This document shows positions 8,281 through 14,818 of a stretch of 17,184 nucleotides of DNA, piece after piece. The stretch is from positions 1 through 17,184 of the forward strand of contig JAUXFG010000081.1 in NCBI GenBank assembly GCA_030620115.1. The letters are read 5' to 3'. The notes beneath the pieces are model-generated. The model was not told where the DNA came from. It searched no databases and saw only the letters and a list, made by a program, of their open reading frames with translations. Numbering within the stretch: position 1 is the first letter of the stretch; every line of letters begins with the position of its first letter. The translations under genes and the position numbers were made by a program. This DNA comes from Candidatus Fermentibacterota bacterium. Lineage in GTDB: Bacteria > JAFGKV01.

Positions 8281-8460
8281 ACATGGCCACTGCCGGAATC
8301 TTTTTTCCGTCGCAGAAAGCAATGGCCGATACTCTTCCGTCTATTTCGTTACGTACGACTAGCCCTGCGCTGGGGGAAAGATGCAGGATTCAATGAACCC
8401 GAAGAAGCAAGCAGATTATCGGCAGCAGAACAAGGGGAATGTGGGAATAGGAAGAAGAGA
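8281..8460. other. Gene-free stretch upstream of the DUF2723 gene, no recognisable feature
   Basis: No credible coding frame, RNA or clear -10/-35 pair was found here. It should contain the promoter of the DUF2723 gene. The repeats begin at 8461. Confidence 0.4.
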
Positions 8461-8600
8461 GCGTTCAGCGTTCAGCGTTGAGATGATGGAACAAGGAGAG
8501 ATTCTTCGCTTCTGTGGGTCGCTCAGAATGACAGGGGTTATTACTCTCGGGCATGTCAATACATGTGTCATTCTGAGGAAGAAGAGCGACCGAAGAATCT
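8461..8600. repeat. Composite repeat: heptad array, GATGATGGA box, inverted repeat (copy C)
   Basis: Heptads GCGTTCA, GCGTTCA, GCGTTGA at 8461-8481 run into GATGATGGA at 8482-8490, then ACAAGGAG. Inverted repeat arms are 8499-8532 and 8567-8600 with a 34-base loop. Arm and module order match copy B at 5050-5197 almost base for base outside the loop. Confidence 0.85.
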
Positions 8601-8623
8601 AGGAGCTCCGACAGAAGGATTGA

Positions 8624-8762
8624 ACGCCGAACATCCAACATTCAACATTCAACGTCGTCGTGAGGATGATGGAGGGCCATGCTCCGTCATGGCCGCTGAT
8701 GCTCGATACGACGGACACGATCCGCCAGCTGGCGGACGTCCCTCCAGAGATGCAATATTCCT
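8624..8762 (+). repeat. Heptad array plus module with the TCCGCCAGCTGGCGGA palindrome (copy 1)
   Basis: Five heptads (ACGCCGA, ACATCCA, ACATTCA twice, ACGTCGT) occupy 8624-8658. They are followed by GATGATGGA at 8665-8673, GGGCCAT, a stretch GATGCTCCGTCATGGCCG, GATGCTCGATACG, and the perfect 16-base palindrome at 8721-8736. The same series occurs at 14574-14762 with two extra blocks inserted. Confidence 0.8.
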
Positions 8763-8792
8763 CCGGTTGACGGCTGATGGCTCTCTCGAGAA

Positions 8793-8827
8793 ACATTGAA
8801 AGTCGAACATCGAACATCGAACATCGA
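8793..8827 (+). repeat. Tandem heptad array, word ACATCGA
   Basis: Five 7-base units: ACATTGA, AAGTCGA, then ACATCGA three times. Intergenic, between copy 1 of the palindrome module and the next heptad array. Confidence 0.8.
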
Positions 8828-8852
8828 ATGGGAGAGAGGGGAATGTGGGAGG

Positions 8853-8888
8853 AATCTATAATCTGTCAATCTGGAATCTGAAATCTGG
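8853..8888 (+). repeat. Tandem heptad array, word AATCTGG
   Basis: Units AATCTAT, AATCTGT (plus one extra C), AATCTGG, AATCTGA, AATCTGG. A related 8-base word, AATCTGGC, is repeated at 17067-17087. Confidence 0.7.
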
Positions 8889-8903
8889 GGGAGGAAGAAA
8901 GGC

Positions 8904-8945
8904 AACTTCTCAATGAGTCCGGGCATCCGGGCTTATTGAGAAGTT
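8904..8945 (-). terminator. Hairpin terminator of the tilS-ftsH-folP-cdaA block
   Basis: Arms 8904-8923 and 8926-8945 pair at 17 of 20 positions, including a perfect 11-base outer stem AACTTCTCAAT/ATTGAGAAGTT and a GC-rich inner CCGG part, with a 2-base gap between arms. On the minus strand it begins 16 bases after the cdaA stop and is followed by GCCTTTCTTCC, a weak T-rich tail. Position and stem quality support a factor-independent terminator. The T tail is poor, so a processing or stability role is possible. Confidence 0.6.
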
Positions 8946-8961
8946 ATGTCTCCGATATATG

Positions 8962-9717
8962 CTATGAGCGTTCCTGGAATAGGTTGGCGAGCGAGGCCCG
9001 CAAGGTCTCGCGTGTGAGGTTTCTCTTTAATTTTCCGTTTACCGCTATGGAGATCTTATGTGTTTCTTCGCTTATCACTATGACCGCCGCATCAGTCTCC
9101 TCGCTGATGCCCAATGCCGCAAGATGCCTTGTGCCTAGGGGCCGTCTCCCCTTTGCCCTTGTCGCCAAGGGCAGAATGCACGAGGCTGCCGCGATGCGGT
9201 TCCCTCTGATGATGACCGCACCATCATGCAGGGGGGAACCAGGCGTGAAGATGGTAGCGAGCAGTTCGGCACTGACCTCTGCGCTGAGTGATGTGCCGCT
9301 GGCTTCCCATGTCTTGAGCCCCGTGTTGCGTTCGAGCACGAGGAGACCGCCCTCACCCCGGGCAGAGAGGAGAGAGGCCGCCTCCGCCACCTCATCAAGG
9401 GCATGGGATTGCTCCACGCGGAAGAGCGTCCGGATGAGGGGGTTCTGGCCTAGCTGGGTCAGTGCTCGGCGGATCTCAGGCTGGAAGATGATGGCCACCA
9501 CCAGGACCCATGCCACGCGTACACCAGACATGATCCAGCTCAGGCCTCGTAGATTGATCCACTGGGCGATCATGGAGAACAGAAGGAGCACGGTGATTCC
9601 CAGGACCATGCGTGCCGCCCGGGTACCCCTAATTAGAAGGAGAAGCCGGTAGATCAGCCACGAGACTACCAAAATATCGAAGACATCGAGGATCCCGGGG
9701 CGCATGAATGAAGGCAT
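8962..9717 (-). CDS. cdaA: Diadenylate cyclase CdaA (c-di-AMP synthase)
   Basis: CdaA joins two ATP into the second messenger c-di-AMP. With the start at 9717 the protein has 251 residues, near the family's usual length of about 270. Three membrane segments (about 12-29, 38-51 and 64-78) come first, followed by the DAC (DisA_N) domain with the active-site motif LHDGAVI (Asp165-Gly-Ala) and GTRHLAALGISE at 195-206. The usual second motif is RHR; here it reads RHL. The reading frame is open back to 9807, inside folP, but the extra 30 residues are unlike the family. GGAG at 9729-9732 precedes the ATG at 9717, with rather long spacing. It follows folP by 31 bases, in the order tilS-ftsH-folP-cdaA seen in several Gram-negative lineages. 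The partner genes ybbR/cdaR and glmM, which often follow, are absent; a hairpin ends the block. Confidence 0.93.
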   Translation of the reverse strand: MPSFMRPGILDVFDILVVSWLIYRLLLLIRGTRAARMVLGITVLLLFSMIAQWINLRGLSWIMSGVRVAWVLVVAIIFQPEIRRALTQLGQNPLIRTLFRVEQSHALDEVAEAASLLSARGEGGLLVLERNTGLKTWEASGTSLSAEVSAELLATIFTPGSPLHDGAVIIRGNRIAAASCILPLATRAKGRRPLGTRHLAALGISEETDAAVIVISEETHKISIAVNGKLKRNLTRETLRASLANLFQERS

Positions 9718-9748
9718 AATCAGCAATTCTCCATGTGAAGATAGAGCA

Positions 9749-10759
9749 CTAGAGCAGCCTCTCGAGAATACGAACCGCACGGACGGTGGGAAGCACATCA
9801 TGGACACGTATGACGCGGGCGCCTCGCATGACGGCAGCGCTGGCCGATGCTAATGATCCTTCAAGCCGCTGCTCCACGGGAAGGTCGAGGATATGACCGA
9901 TGAATGATTTCCTCGAGACACCCAGAAGCACGGGCCGACCAAGACCCCGCAGGAGCCCAATATTCTTTAGAAGCTCGAGGTTATGCTCTACCGTCTTCCC
10001 AAAACCAATTCCCGGATCAACGACGAGACGATGTTCATCTACCCCTGCGCGGGAAAGCCTGTCCAGAGCCCCAGCCAGGAAGAGCGCCACCTCACCTGTC
10101 GCCCATGAGTATGTGGGCTTGCGCTGCATGGTTCGAGGCTCTCCTTGCATGTGCATTACAATGCCCCCCGCATCGGATGAGGCCATGACGGAAATCATCT
10201 CGTTGGAGCGAAACCCGGTGACATCATTGATTACGCATGCCCCACATTCCAGCGCTGCCTGCGCCACCGTGGCGTGCTGCGTATCAATGCTCACGCGCAC
10301 GCCACGGTTTGCCAATTCCTCGACCACGGGCAAGACACGGCGCTTTTCTTCTTCCAGAGTCACTGCGCAGGCATTGGGCCGCGTGGACTCCCCGCCCACA
10401 TCCACAATATCGGCGCCTTCTTCGGCCATCTGCATCCCGCGAGCCACCGCCCTCTCGCGTTGCGCATATCTTCCCCCATCGTAGAAGGAATCCGGTGTCA
10501 CGTTCAGGATTCCCAGGACCAGAACTCTCTCATTCAGGGTGAAGGTTTCCGCTCCCGCATGCCATAAGAAACCGGAACTATCCGCCTCCAATGCTCGCTG
10601 CAATGCCCTGGCGGCTGGATTCCCGGTTGCCTGCCACTCCTCCAAAGTGTCGGCCGCGCAAGAATGGGATAAGATTGTTGGATTCAGGAGCTCATGGGGA
10701 TCACCATCACTGAAGACTGCATACTCTTCCGTGCTTGTGGGGAGCGCCACCCAGCTCAT
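9749..10759 (-). CDS. folP: Dihydropteroate synthase
   Basis: FolP condenses 6-hydroxymethyl-7,8-dihydropterin pyrophosphate with p-aminobenzoate in folate synthesis. All family motifs are present: LGILNVTPDSFYDGG (82-96), DVGGESTRP (120-128), SIDT (157-160), INDVTGF (177-183), MHMQGEPRTMQ (202-212), DPGIGFGK (248-255), GVSRKSF (280-286) and the closing RVHDV (318-322). The 336 residues exceed the usual 270-290 because about 75 residues precede the first motif; their segment LNPTILSHSCAADTLEEW has no function I can name. Start and ftsH stop share ATGA (10756-10759), so translation of folP is probably coupled to ftsH. The stop at 9749 lies 31 bases before cdaA. Cytoplasmic. Confidence 0.96.
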   Translation of the reverse strand: MSWVALPTSTEEYAVFSDGDPHELLNPTILSHSCAADTLEEWQATGNPAARALQRALEADSSGFLWHAGAETFTLNERVLVLGILNVTPDSFYDGGRYAQRERAVARGMQMAEEGADIVDVGGESTRPNACAVTLEEEKRRVLPVVEELANRGVRVSIDTQHATVAQAALECGACVINDVTGFRSNEMISVMASSDAGGIVMHMQGEPRTMQRKPTYSWATGEVALFLAGALDRLSRAGVDEHRLVVDPGIGFGKTVEHNLELLKNIGLLRGLGRPVLLGVSRKSFIGHILDLPVEQRLEGSLASASAAVMRGARVIRVHDVLPTVRAVRILERLL

Positions 10760-12705
10760 TGTTTCGGTCTGCTGCGCCGCCCCGCAGGCTGTCTCCCGCG
10801 ACGAACCCGCCCCAGGGGCTCACCCTTCAATATCTTATCGATGTCATCTCCGTCCAGGATCTCCCGTTCCAGCAATGCCTTGGCAAGTATCTCCAGCTTG
10901 TCCCGGTTCTTGATCAGCAACGTCTGCGCTCGGGTGTAGGCTGACTCCACTATTTTCCGAATCTCCTGGTCAATTATTTTTGCCGTCTCCTCGCTGATGG
11001 TTTTCTGAGAAACGATGTCGCGTCCCAGGAAGACGGGCTCGCCCTTTTGCCCGAAGGTCAATGGCCCCAGCTCATCACTCATGCCCCACTCGCAGACCAT
11101 ATTGCGTGCGAGCTCAGTGGCACGCTCGATGTCATCACCTGCTCCGGTGGTGGGCTCTCCGCCAATCAGCACATCCGCTGCCCGCCCTCCCAGCATAACG
11201 GCCAAAGTCTTTTCGATGTACTCCTTGGAGTACGTATGGCGTTCGTCCACAGGCAGATAGTGGGTAACACCCAGAGCCCGGCCTCGGGGGATAATGGTTG
11301 CTTTGTGGATAGGATCGGTCCCCGGAATCAGTTTTGCGACAAGCACGTGACCCGATTCATGATACGCGATAGCGGTTCGTTCTTCGTCGGAGATGATCAT
11401 GGATCGCCTCTCCATGCCCATCATGATTTTGTCCTTCGCATCTTCGAAGTCTATGGGCGAGACATGATCACGACCCTTCCTTGCAGCCAGGAGAGCGGCC
11501 TCATTCACCAGATTCGCCAGATCGGCACCTGAAAGGCCGGGAGTTCCGCGGGCGATGATTGCAAGCTTCACACTCTTGCCAAGCTTCACATTGGCGGCAT
11601 GGACCTCCAAGATCTGTCGCCGCTCATTCACGTCGGGCATTTCCACCACGATCTGTCTGTCGAATCTCCCAGGGCGGAGAAGTGCCGGATCCAATACATC
11701 GGGCCGGTTCGTGGCGGCCAAAAGGATGACCCCTTCATTGGCCTCGAATCCATCCATCTCTACAAGAAGTTGGTTCAGGGTCTGTTCGCGTTCGTCATGG
11801 CCGCCGCCCAAGCCGGCACCCCTGTGCCGGCCCACTGCATCGATCTCATCGATGAAAATGATGCACGGCGCGTGGCGTTTCCCCTGATCGAAGAGGTCGC
11901 GAACCCTGCTGGCTCCCACACCAACGAACATCTCCACGAAATCCGAACCACTCATGCTGAAAAAGGGCACTTCGGCCTCCCCCGCCACTGCTCGGGCCAG
12001 GAGAGTTTTCCCTGTTCCCGGGGGACCCAGCAGAAGAGCTCCCTTGGGGATCTTGCCGCCGAGGCGCTGGAATCGACCCGGGTCTTTCAGGAATTCGACG
12101 ATTTCCTGCAGTTCCTGTTTTGCTTCCAAAGCGCCGGCCACGTCTTTGAATGTCGTGGTCGGTTGGTCGCCGTCCAGCAGCCGCGCCCTCGACTTGCCGA
12201 AATTGAATGCTCTGGAAGTTCCCCCCTGCATCTGGCGCATCAGGAATATGAACGCCCCTGCGAGCACGAGATAGGGGAGACTTCCCACCAAGATGTGGAT
12301 CCAGCCGAGACGCGGCTCCTTGGCACGAATGGTTATCCCTTTTTGCTCGAGCTCCTGCACCAATGTTGGGTCTTCGAAGGGGATGGCGGTTTGGAGCTTT
12401 CTTGCGGTAACTTCTTTGCCTCGGACCACGAAGGTCGTAGGGCTCCGTAGCTGCACGGTGATCCGTGTTCGTTCGAAGGTTACCTTTTCGATGTTATTCT
12501 GGGTGAGTTCTCTCTTGAACTCGGTATAATCGACCTCGGGCGCGGGCTCTCTACCGAGGCCCAGGATATGTACCCCGGCAAGAACCGCGGAGAACAAGAC
12601 CAGCCACACAAGCAACCCTCGCCCGGGTCGTAGTTGCAGAGGGACTTTCAACCGATTCTTCTGCTCGCTTTGAGGATCCTCTTTCCTCTCATCTTTCTCG
12701 GACAA
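10756..12705 (-). CDS. ftsH: ATP-dependent zinc metalloprotease FtsH
   Basis: FtsH is a membrane-anchored hexameric AAA protease that removes damaged membrane proteins and some regulators. The 649 residues show the standard order: membrane segment 30-48, FtsH extracytoplasmic domain about 55-130, second membrane segment about 138-156, AAA domain with Walker A GPPGTGKT (227-234), Walker B IIFIDEID (282-289), the [11 protein letters not shown] pore/ISS region (260-270) and second region of homology [19 protein letters not shown] (333-351). The peptidase domain has HESGH (449-453) as zinc motif and Asp525 in [10 protein letters not shown] as the likely third ligand. The start codon is TTG at 12705, with GGAGG 6 bases upstream and an in-frame stop only a few codons further up, so no longer form is possible. 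The basic tail ([14 protein letters not shown]) is usual. tilS lies upstream across a 395-base gap. Confidence 0.97.
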   Translation of the reverse strand: MSEKDERKEDPQSEQKNRLKVPLQLRPGRGLLVWLVLFSAVLAGVHILGLGREPAPEVDYTEFKRELTQNNIEKVTFERTRITVQLRSPTTFVVRGKEVTARKLQTAIPFEDPTLVQELEQKGITIRAKEPRLGWIHILVGSLPYLVLAGAFIFLMRQMQGGTSRAFNFGKSRARLLDGDQPTTTFKDVAGALEAKQELQEIVEFLKDPGRFQRLGGKIPKGALLLGPPGTGKTLLARAVAGEAEVPFFSMSGSDFVEMFVGVGASRVRDLFDQGKRHAPCIIFIDEIDAVGRHRGAGLGGGHDEREQTLNQLLVEMDGFEANEGVILLAATNRPDVLDPALLRPGRFDRQIVVEMPDVNERRQILEVHAANVKLGKSVKLAIIARGTPGLSGADLANLVNEAALLAARKGRDHVSPIDFEDAKDKIMMGMERRSMIISDEERTAIAYHESGHVLVAKLIPGTDPIHKATIIPRGRALGVTHYLPVDERHTYSKEYIEKTLAVMLGGRAADVLIGGEPTTGAGDDIERATELARNMVCEWGMSDELGPLTFGQKGEPVFLGRDIVSQKTISEETAKIIDQEIRKIVESAYTRAQTLLIKNRDKLEILAKALLEREILDGDDIDKILKGEPLGRVRRGRQPAGRRSRPKQ

Positions 12706-12711
12706 ACCTAT

Positions 12712-12716
12712 CCTCC
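12712..12716 (-). promoter_or_regulatory. Shine-Dalgarno GGAGG that fixes the TTG start of ftsH
   Basis: GGAGG on the minus strand, 6 bases before TTG at 12705. An in-frame TGA upstream (12718-12720) excludes earlier starts. Confidence 0.75.
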
Positions 12717-12751
12717 ATCATTAGACGCATATTAATCCGTCAGCCGTTCAT

Positions 12752-12880
12752 AGGTTCAGAGGTTCCCGCTGGAAGCGGGATTCAAGGTTATCTTTCAGAT
12801 CCAACGAATCAACGGTTCAATCTCCGGTGAACCATGAACCATGAATCTATGAACCTTTCAACCCGTCAACGGTTACATGA
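12752..12880. repeat. GGTTCA/GAACCAT mini-repeat field with a small hairpin
   Basis: GGTTC words recur at several places and GAACCAT-type heptads run from 12829 to 12857 (GAACCAT, GAACCAT, an 8-base GAATCTAT, GAACCTT). A perfect hairpin TCCCGCT-GGA-AGCGGGA lies at 12764-12780. These fill part of the 12706-13100 gap between tilS and ftsH. In 12945-13048 only ATGGAATG/CATTGGAATGATGG-like words on opposite strands stand out; no gene is supported. Confidence 0.55.
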
Positions 12881-13055
12881 ATCCTTACAACTCCTTGGCA
12901 CGCGAGGTCTCTTTCAACGGCCCGCGCTTCGATCTCCATCAGGGAATATTGAGGCGATGGAATGTTGGAAGAATGGCTTCCTCCAGAGAAGAAGGGATAG
13001 GATCCCAATCCTTGCAACCCAGTATGCCATCATTCCAATGCCCCAATTGCGCCTG

Positions 13056-13071
13056 TCCGCCAGCTGGCGGG
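13056..13071. repeat. Third copy of the CCGCCAGCTGGCGG palindrome
   Basis: CCGCCAGCTGGCGG at 13057-13070 is a perfect 14-base palindrome. It matches the centres of the palindromes at 8721-8736 and 14730-14745 but lacks the last outer pair. It stands 30 bases past the tilS stop (13101) in that gene's direction and is not preceded by the heptad/GATGATGGA part. Confidence 0.75.
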
Positions 13072-13100
13072 TAGCGAAGCGGAGCTGAGTTCATCCCTGA

Positions 13101-14546
13101 TTATGTTCTCAGGACGATTCTGCATAACAGGAGCATCTTCCTGGTTGTGGGCCCCACCAGAGCGATATCAGCCCTGGCGATTCCGGGAATCCATACGATC
13201 CGATCCGTTTGCTTCTCTAACACCACAGGGCATTTCCAACGGTCGGCAAAGGGAATCCCGTGGTCCCTAAGATACTTCTTGAGTCGTACTCTGCCCTGTC
13301 CGAACCCCACAGGCGAGAACCGGTCGCCCGGATTCCTATTCCTGACCAGCAAAGGACCCGTCAGTTGCTCCGCATCAAGGACGGCACAGTCACTCCCGAC
13401 CGGCATCAACGGGCTGACGTTCCGCGGAGTCCAGAGCACCGAAGCTCGAATTCCCTCACCGATCTTTTCGATCCAGGTGACTCCGGGAATCGCCATGGGA
13501 CACAAGAAGTCCGGCGTCGCACGGGGAGAGAATGGCCCGAGAGAAAGACGCGATTGTGCTGTCCTTTCCGCCTGCAGCCCCTGAGGGAGACTGAGGCGTG
13601 TGCCCTCTTCGGTGATGAAGCGTAGGAGACGATCAATATGCAATGTTAGCGGAATCCTATGCGCCCCATACAAGCGTTCCAGGACCAATCTCAGAACTCG
13701 TCTTTGTACAGCCGCATGATATTCACCCAAACGGACAAGATCAAGGATTAGCTTTCCGTGGCCCTTTTCTGCGAATGTGACCTTTAGGGCGTCTTGCGAG
13801 AGCTGCTGGATCAGATCCTCCCATTCTCCGATGAGATCAGCGCTTCGCGACAGCCCCGCCACGGCTGCATTCCCGAACCGTTCAGCCAGGTGAGGGAGTA
13901 CGCGATGACGCAAGAACGCCCTTGTCTTGGCGAGGTCACGATTCGTGGGATCCGAAATCCACTGAACCCCAAGCAGAGACAAGAAGGTCCTCAATTCAAC
14001 CCTGCGTATACCGAGAAAGGGACGCGCGATTCCATCCATCCTGCTTGTTCTGATGGAAGAAAGAGCCGCGCCCGAGCCGCCACGCACGGCGGCAAGCAGG
14101 AAGCTCTCCGCATTGTCATCCATGGTGTGGGCCGTGATAACCATGCCGGCGGGGCCTGCCTGATCCTTCAGAAAAGCGTAGCGCTTGTTTCGCCAACGGT
14201 CCTCAGGGCCAAAGCCTGCCACGGATTTATAGTCGCTTTTCCTTCCTCTGACGGCTCCCGCGCCAAGCTGATGGGCGAGTCCCTGTACAAGGGCCCATTC
14301 CCGGGCATTGCGAGCCGGGTCGGTCTCATGATCGAAGTATGCGAGCATGAACTCGATGGCTCGAGCCTTTGCATATGGTGCAACAAGAAGGGCCATGGCC
14401 ACCGAATCACCGCCGCCAGATACCGCCGCCACGATACGGTTTGTCTCATGACACCCCAAGGATGTGCATACCTGGGAGACAGTAAAAAATAGGGGAAGGC
14501 TGGTGATTCTATCCAGGAGATCGGATTCAGGGAGCTGGCGGTTCAT
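13101..14546 (-). CDS. tilS: tRNA(Ile)-lysidine synthetase TilS
   Basis: TilS uses ATP to attach lysine to C34 of the tRNA-Ile with anticodon CAU, so that it reads AUA. From the start at 14546 the protein has 481 residues. The N-type ATP pyrophosphatase domain carries the PP-loop SGGGDS (43-48), TAHTMDDNAES (138-148) with RGGSG, RPFLGIRRVELR (175-186), and SDPTNRD...RAFLRHRVLPHL (198-220). The C-terminal TilS_C domain is seen in LVRNRNPGDRFSPVGFGQ followed by KKYLRDHGIP. The frame is open to 14591, but the extra 15 residues are encoded by the heptad repeat and are unlike the family; ATG at 14546 is preferred although its Shine-Dalgarno is poor. It is the first gene of the tilS-ftsH-folP-cdaA order, but the 395-base repeat-containing gap before ftsH suggests a separate promoter there. 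Confidence 0.93.
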   Translation of the reverse strand: MNRQLPESDLLDRITSLPLFFTVSQVCTSLGCHETNRIVAAVSGGGDSVAMALLVAPYAKARAIEFMLAYFDHETDPARNAREWALVQGLAHQLGAGAVRGRKSDYKSVAGFGPEDRWRNKRYAFLKDQAGPAGMVITAHTMDDNAESFLLAAVRGGSGAALSSIRTSRMDGIARPFLGIRRVELRTFLSLLGVQWISDPTNRDLAKTRAFLRHRVLPHLAERFGNAAVAGLSRSADLIGEWEDLIQQLSQDALKVTFAEKGHGKLILDLVRLGEYHAAVQRRVLRLVLERLYGAHRIPLTLHIDRLLRFITEEGTRLSLPQGLQAERTAQSRLSLGPFSPRATPDFLCPMAIPGVTWIEKIGEGIRASVLWTPRNVSPLMPVGSDCAVLDAEQLTGPLLVRNRNPGDRFSPVGFGQGRVRLKKYLRDHGIPFADRWKCPVVLEKQTDRIVWIPGIARADIALVGPTTRKMLLLCRIVLRT

Positions 14547-14573
14547 GGGGAATGGGGGAATGGGGAGGAATGA

Positions 14574-14762
14574 ACATCCAACATCGAACATTCAACATTC
14601 AACATCGAAGTGAGGATGATGGAGGGCCATCCGCCGGTTGTCGGATCTTCGATGCTCCGTCATGGCCGTTGATGCTCGATACGGAAAGATCACAGGCAGG
14701 GACGCCTGCGCCACTGAGCTGCGCCACGATCCGCCAGCTGGCGGACGTCCGTCCATAGATGC
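14574..14762 (+). repeat. Heptad array plus module with the TCCGCCAGCTGGCGGA palindrome (copy 2)
   Basis: Heptads ACATCCA, ACATCGA, ACATTCA, ACATTCA, ACATCGA fill 14574-14608, then GATGATGGA at 14615-14623 and the same blocks as copy 1, ending in the palindrome at 14730-14745. Compared with copy 1 there are two added blocks: about 20 bases near 14631-14650 (CCGCCGGTTGTCGGATCTTC) and about 40 bases near 14684-14723, which include a GGCAGG-GACGCCTG-like dyad. It fills most of the gap between the metallophosphoesterase gene and tilS. A G-rich GGGGAATG repetition lies at 14547-14571. Confidence 0.8.
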
Positions 14763-14818
14763 TGATGAGCCGGCGATTGGGAGAAAGGCACTGGGGGAGA
14801 CCGGAACAAGGGGACTGA

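Noticed and set aside
8624-8888. CRISPR array
   Set aside because: The repeats are 7-base units without spacers, and no cas gene is present.
8936-9652. 238-residue open frame on the plus strand
   Set aside because: Antisense to cdaA and rich in Arg/Ser/Pro as expected of a shadow frame.
9718-9807. 30-residue extension of cdaA into folP
   Set aside because: The residues are unlike CdaA N-termini, and GGAG before 9717 supports the shorter form.
9900-10484. 194-residue open frame on the plus strand
   Set aside because: Antisense to folP motifs.
11599-12450. 283-residue open frame on the plus strand
   Set aside because: Antisense to ftsH, which has all family motifs; the open frame follows from the codon use of ftsH.
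13794-14492. 232-residue open frame on the plus strand
   Set aside because: Antisense to the catalytic domain of tilS, no domain of its own.
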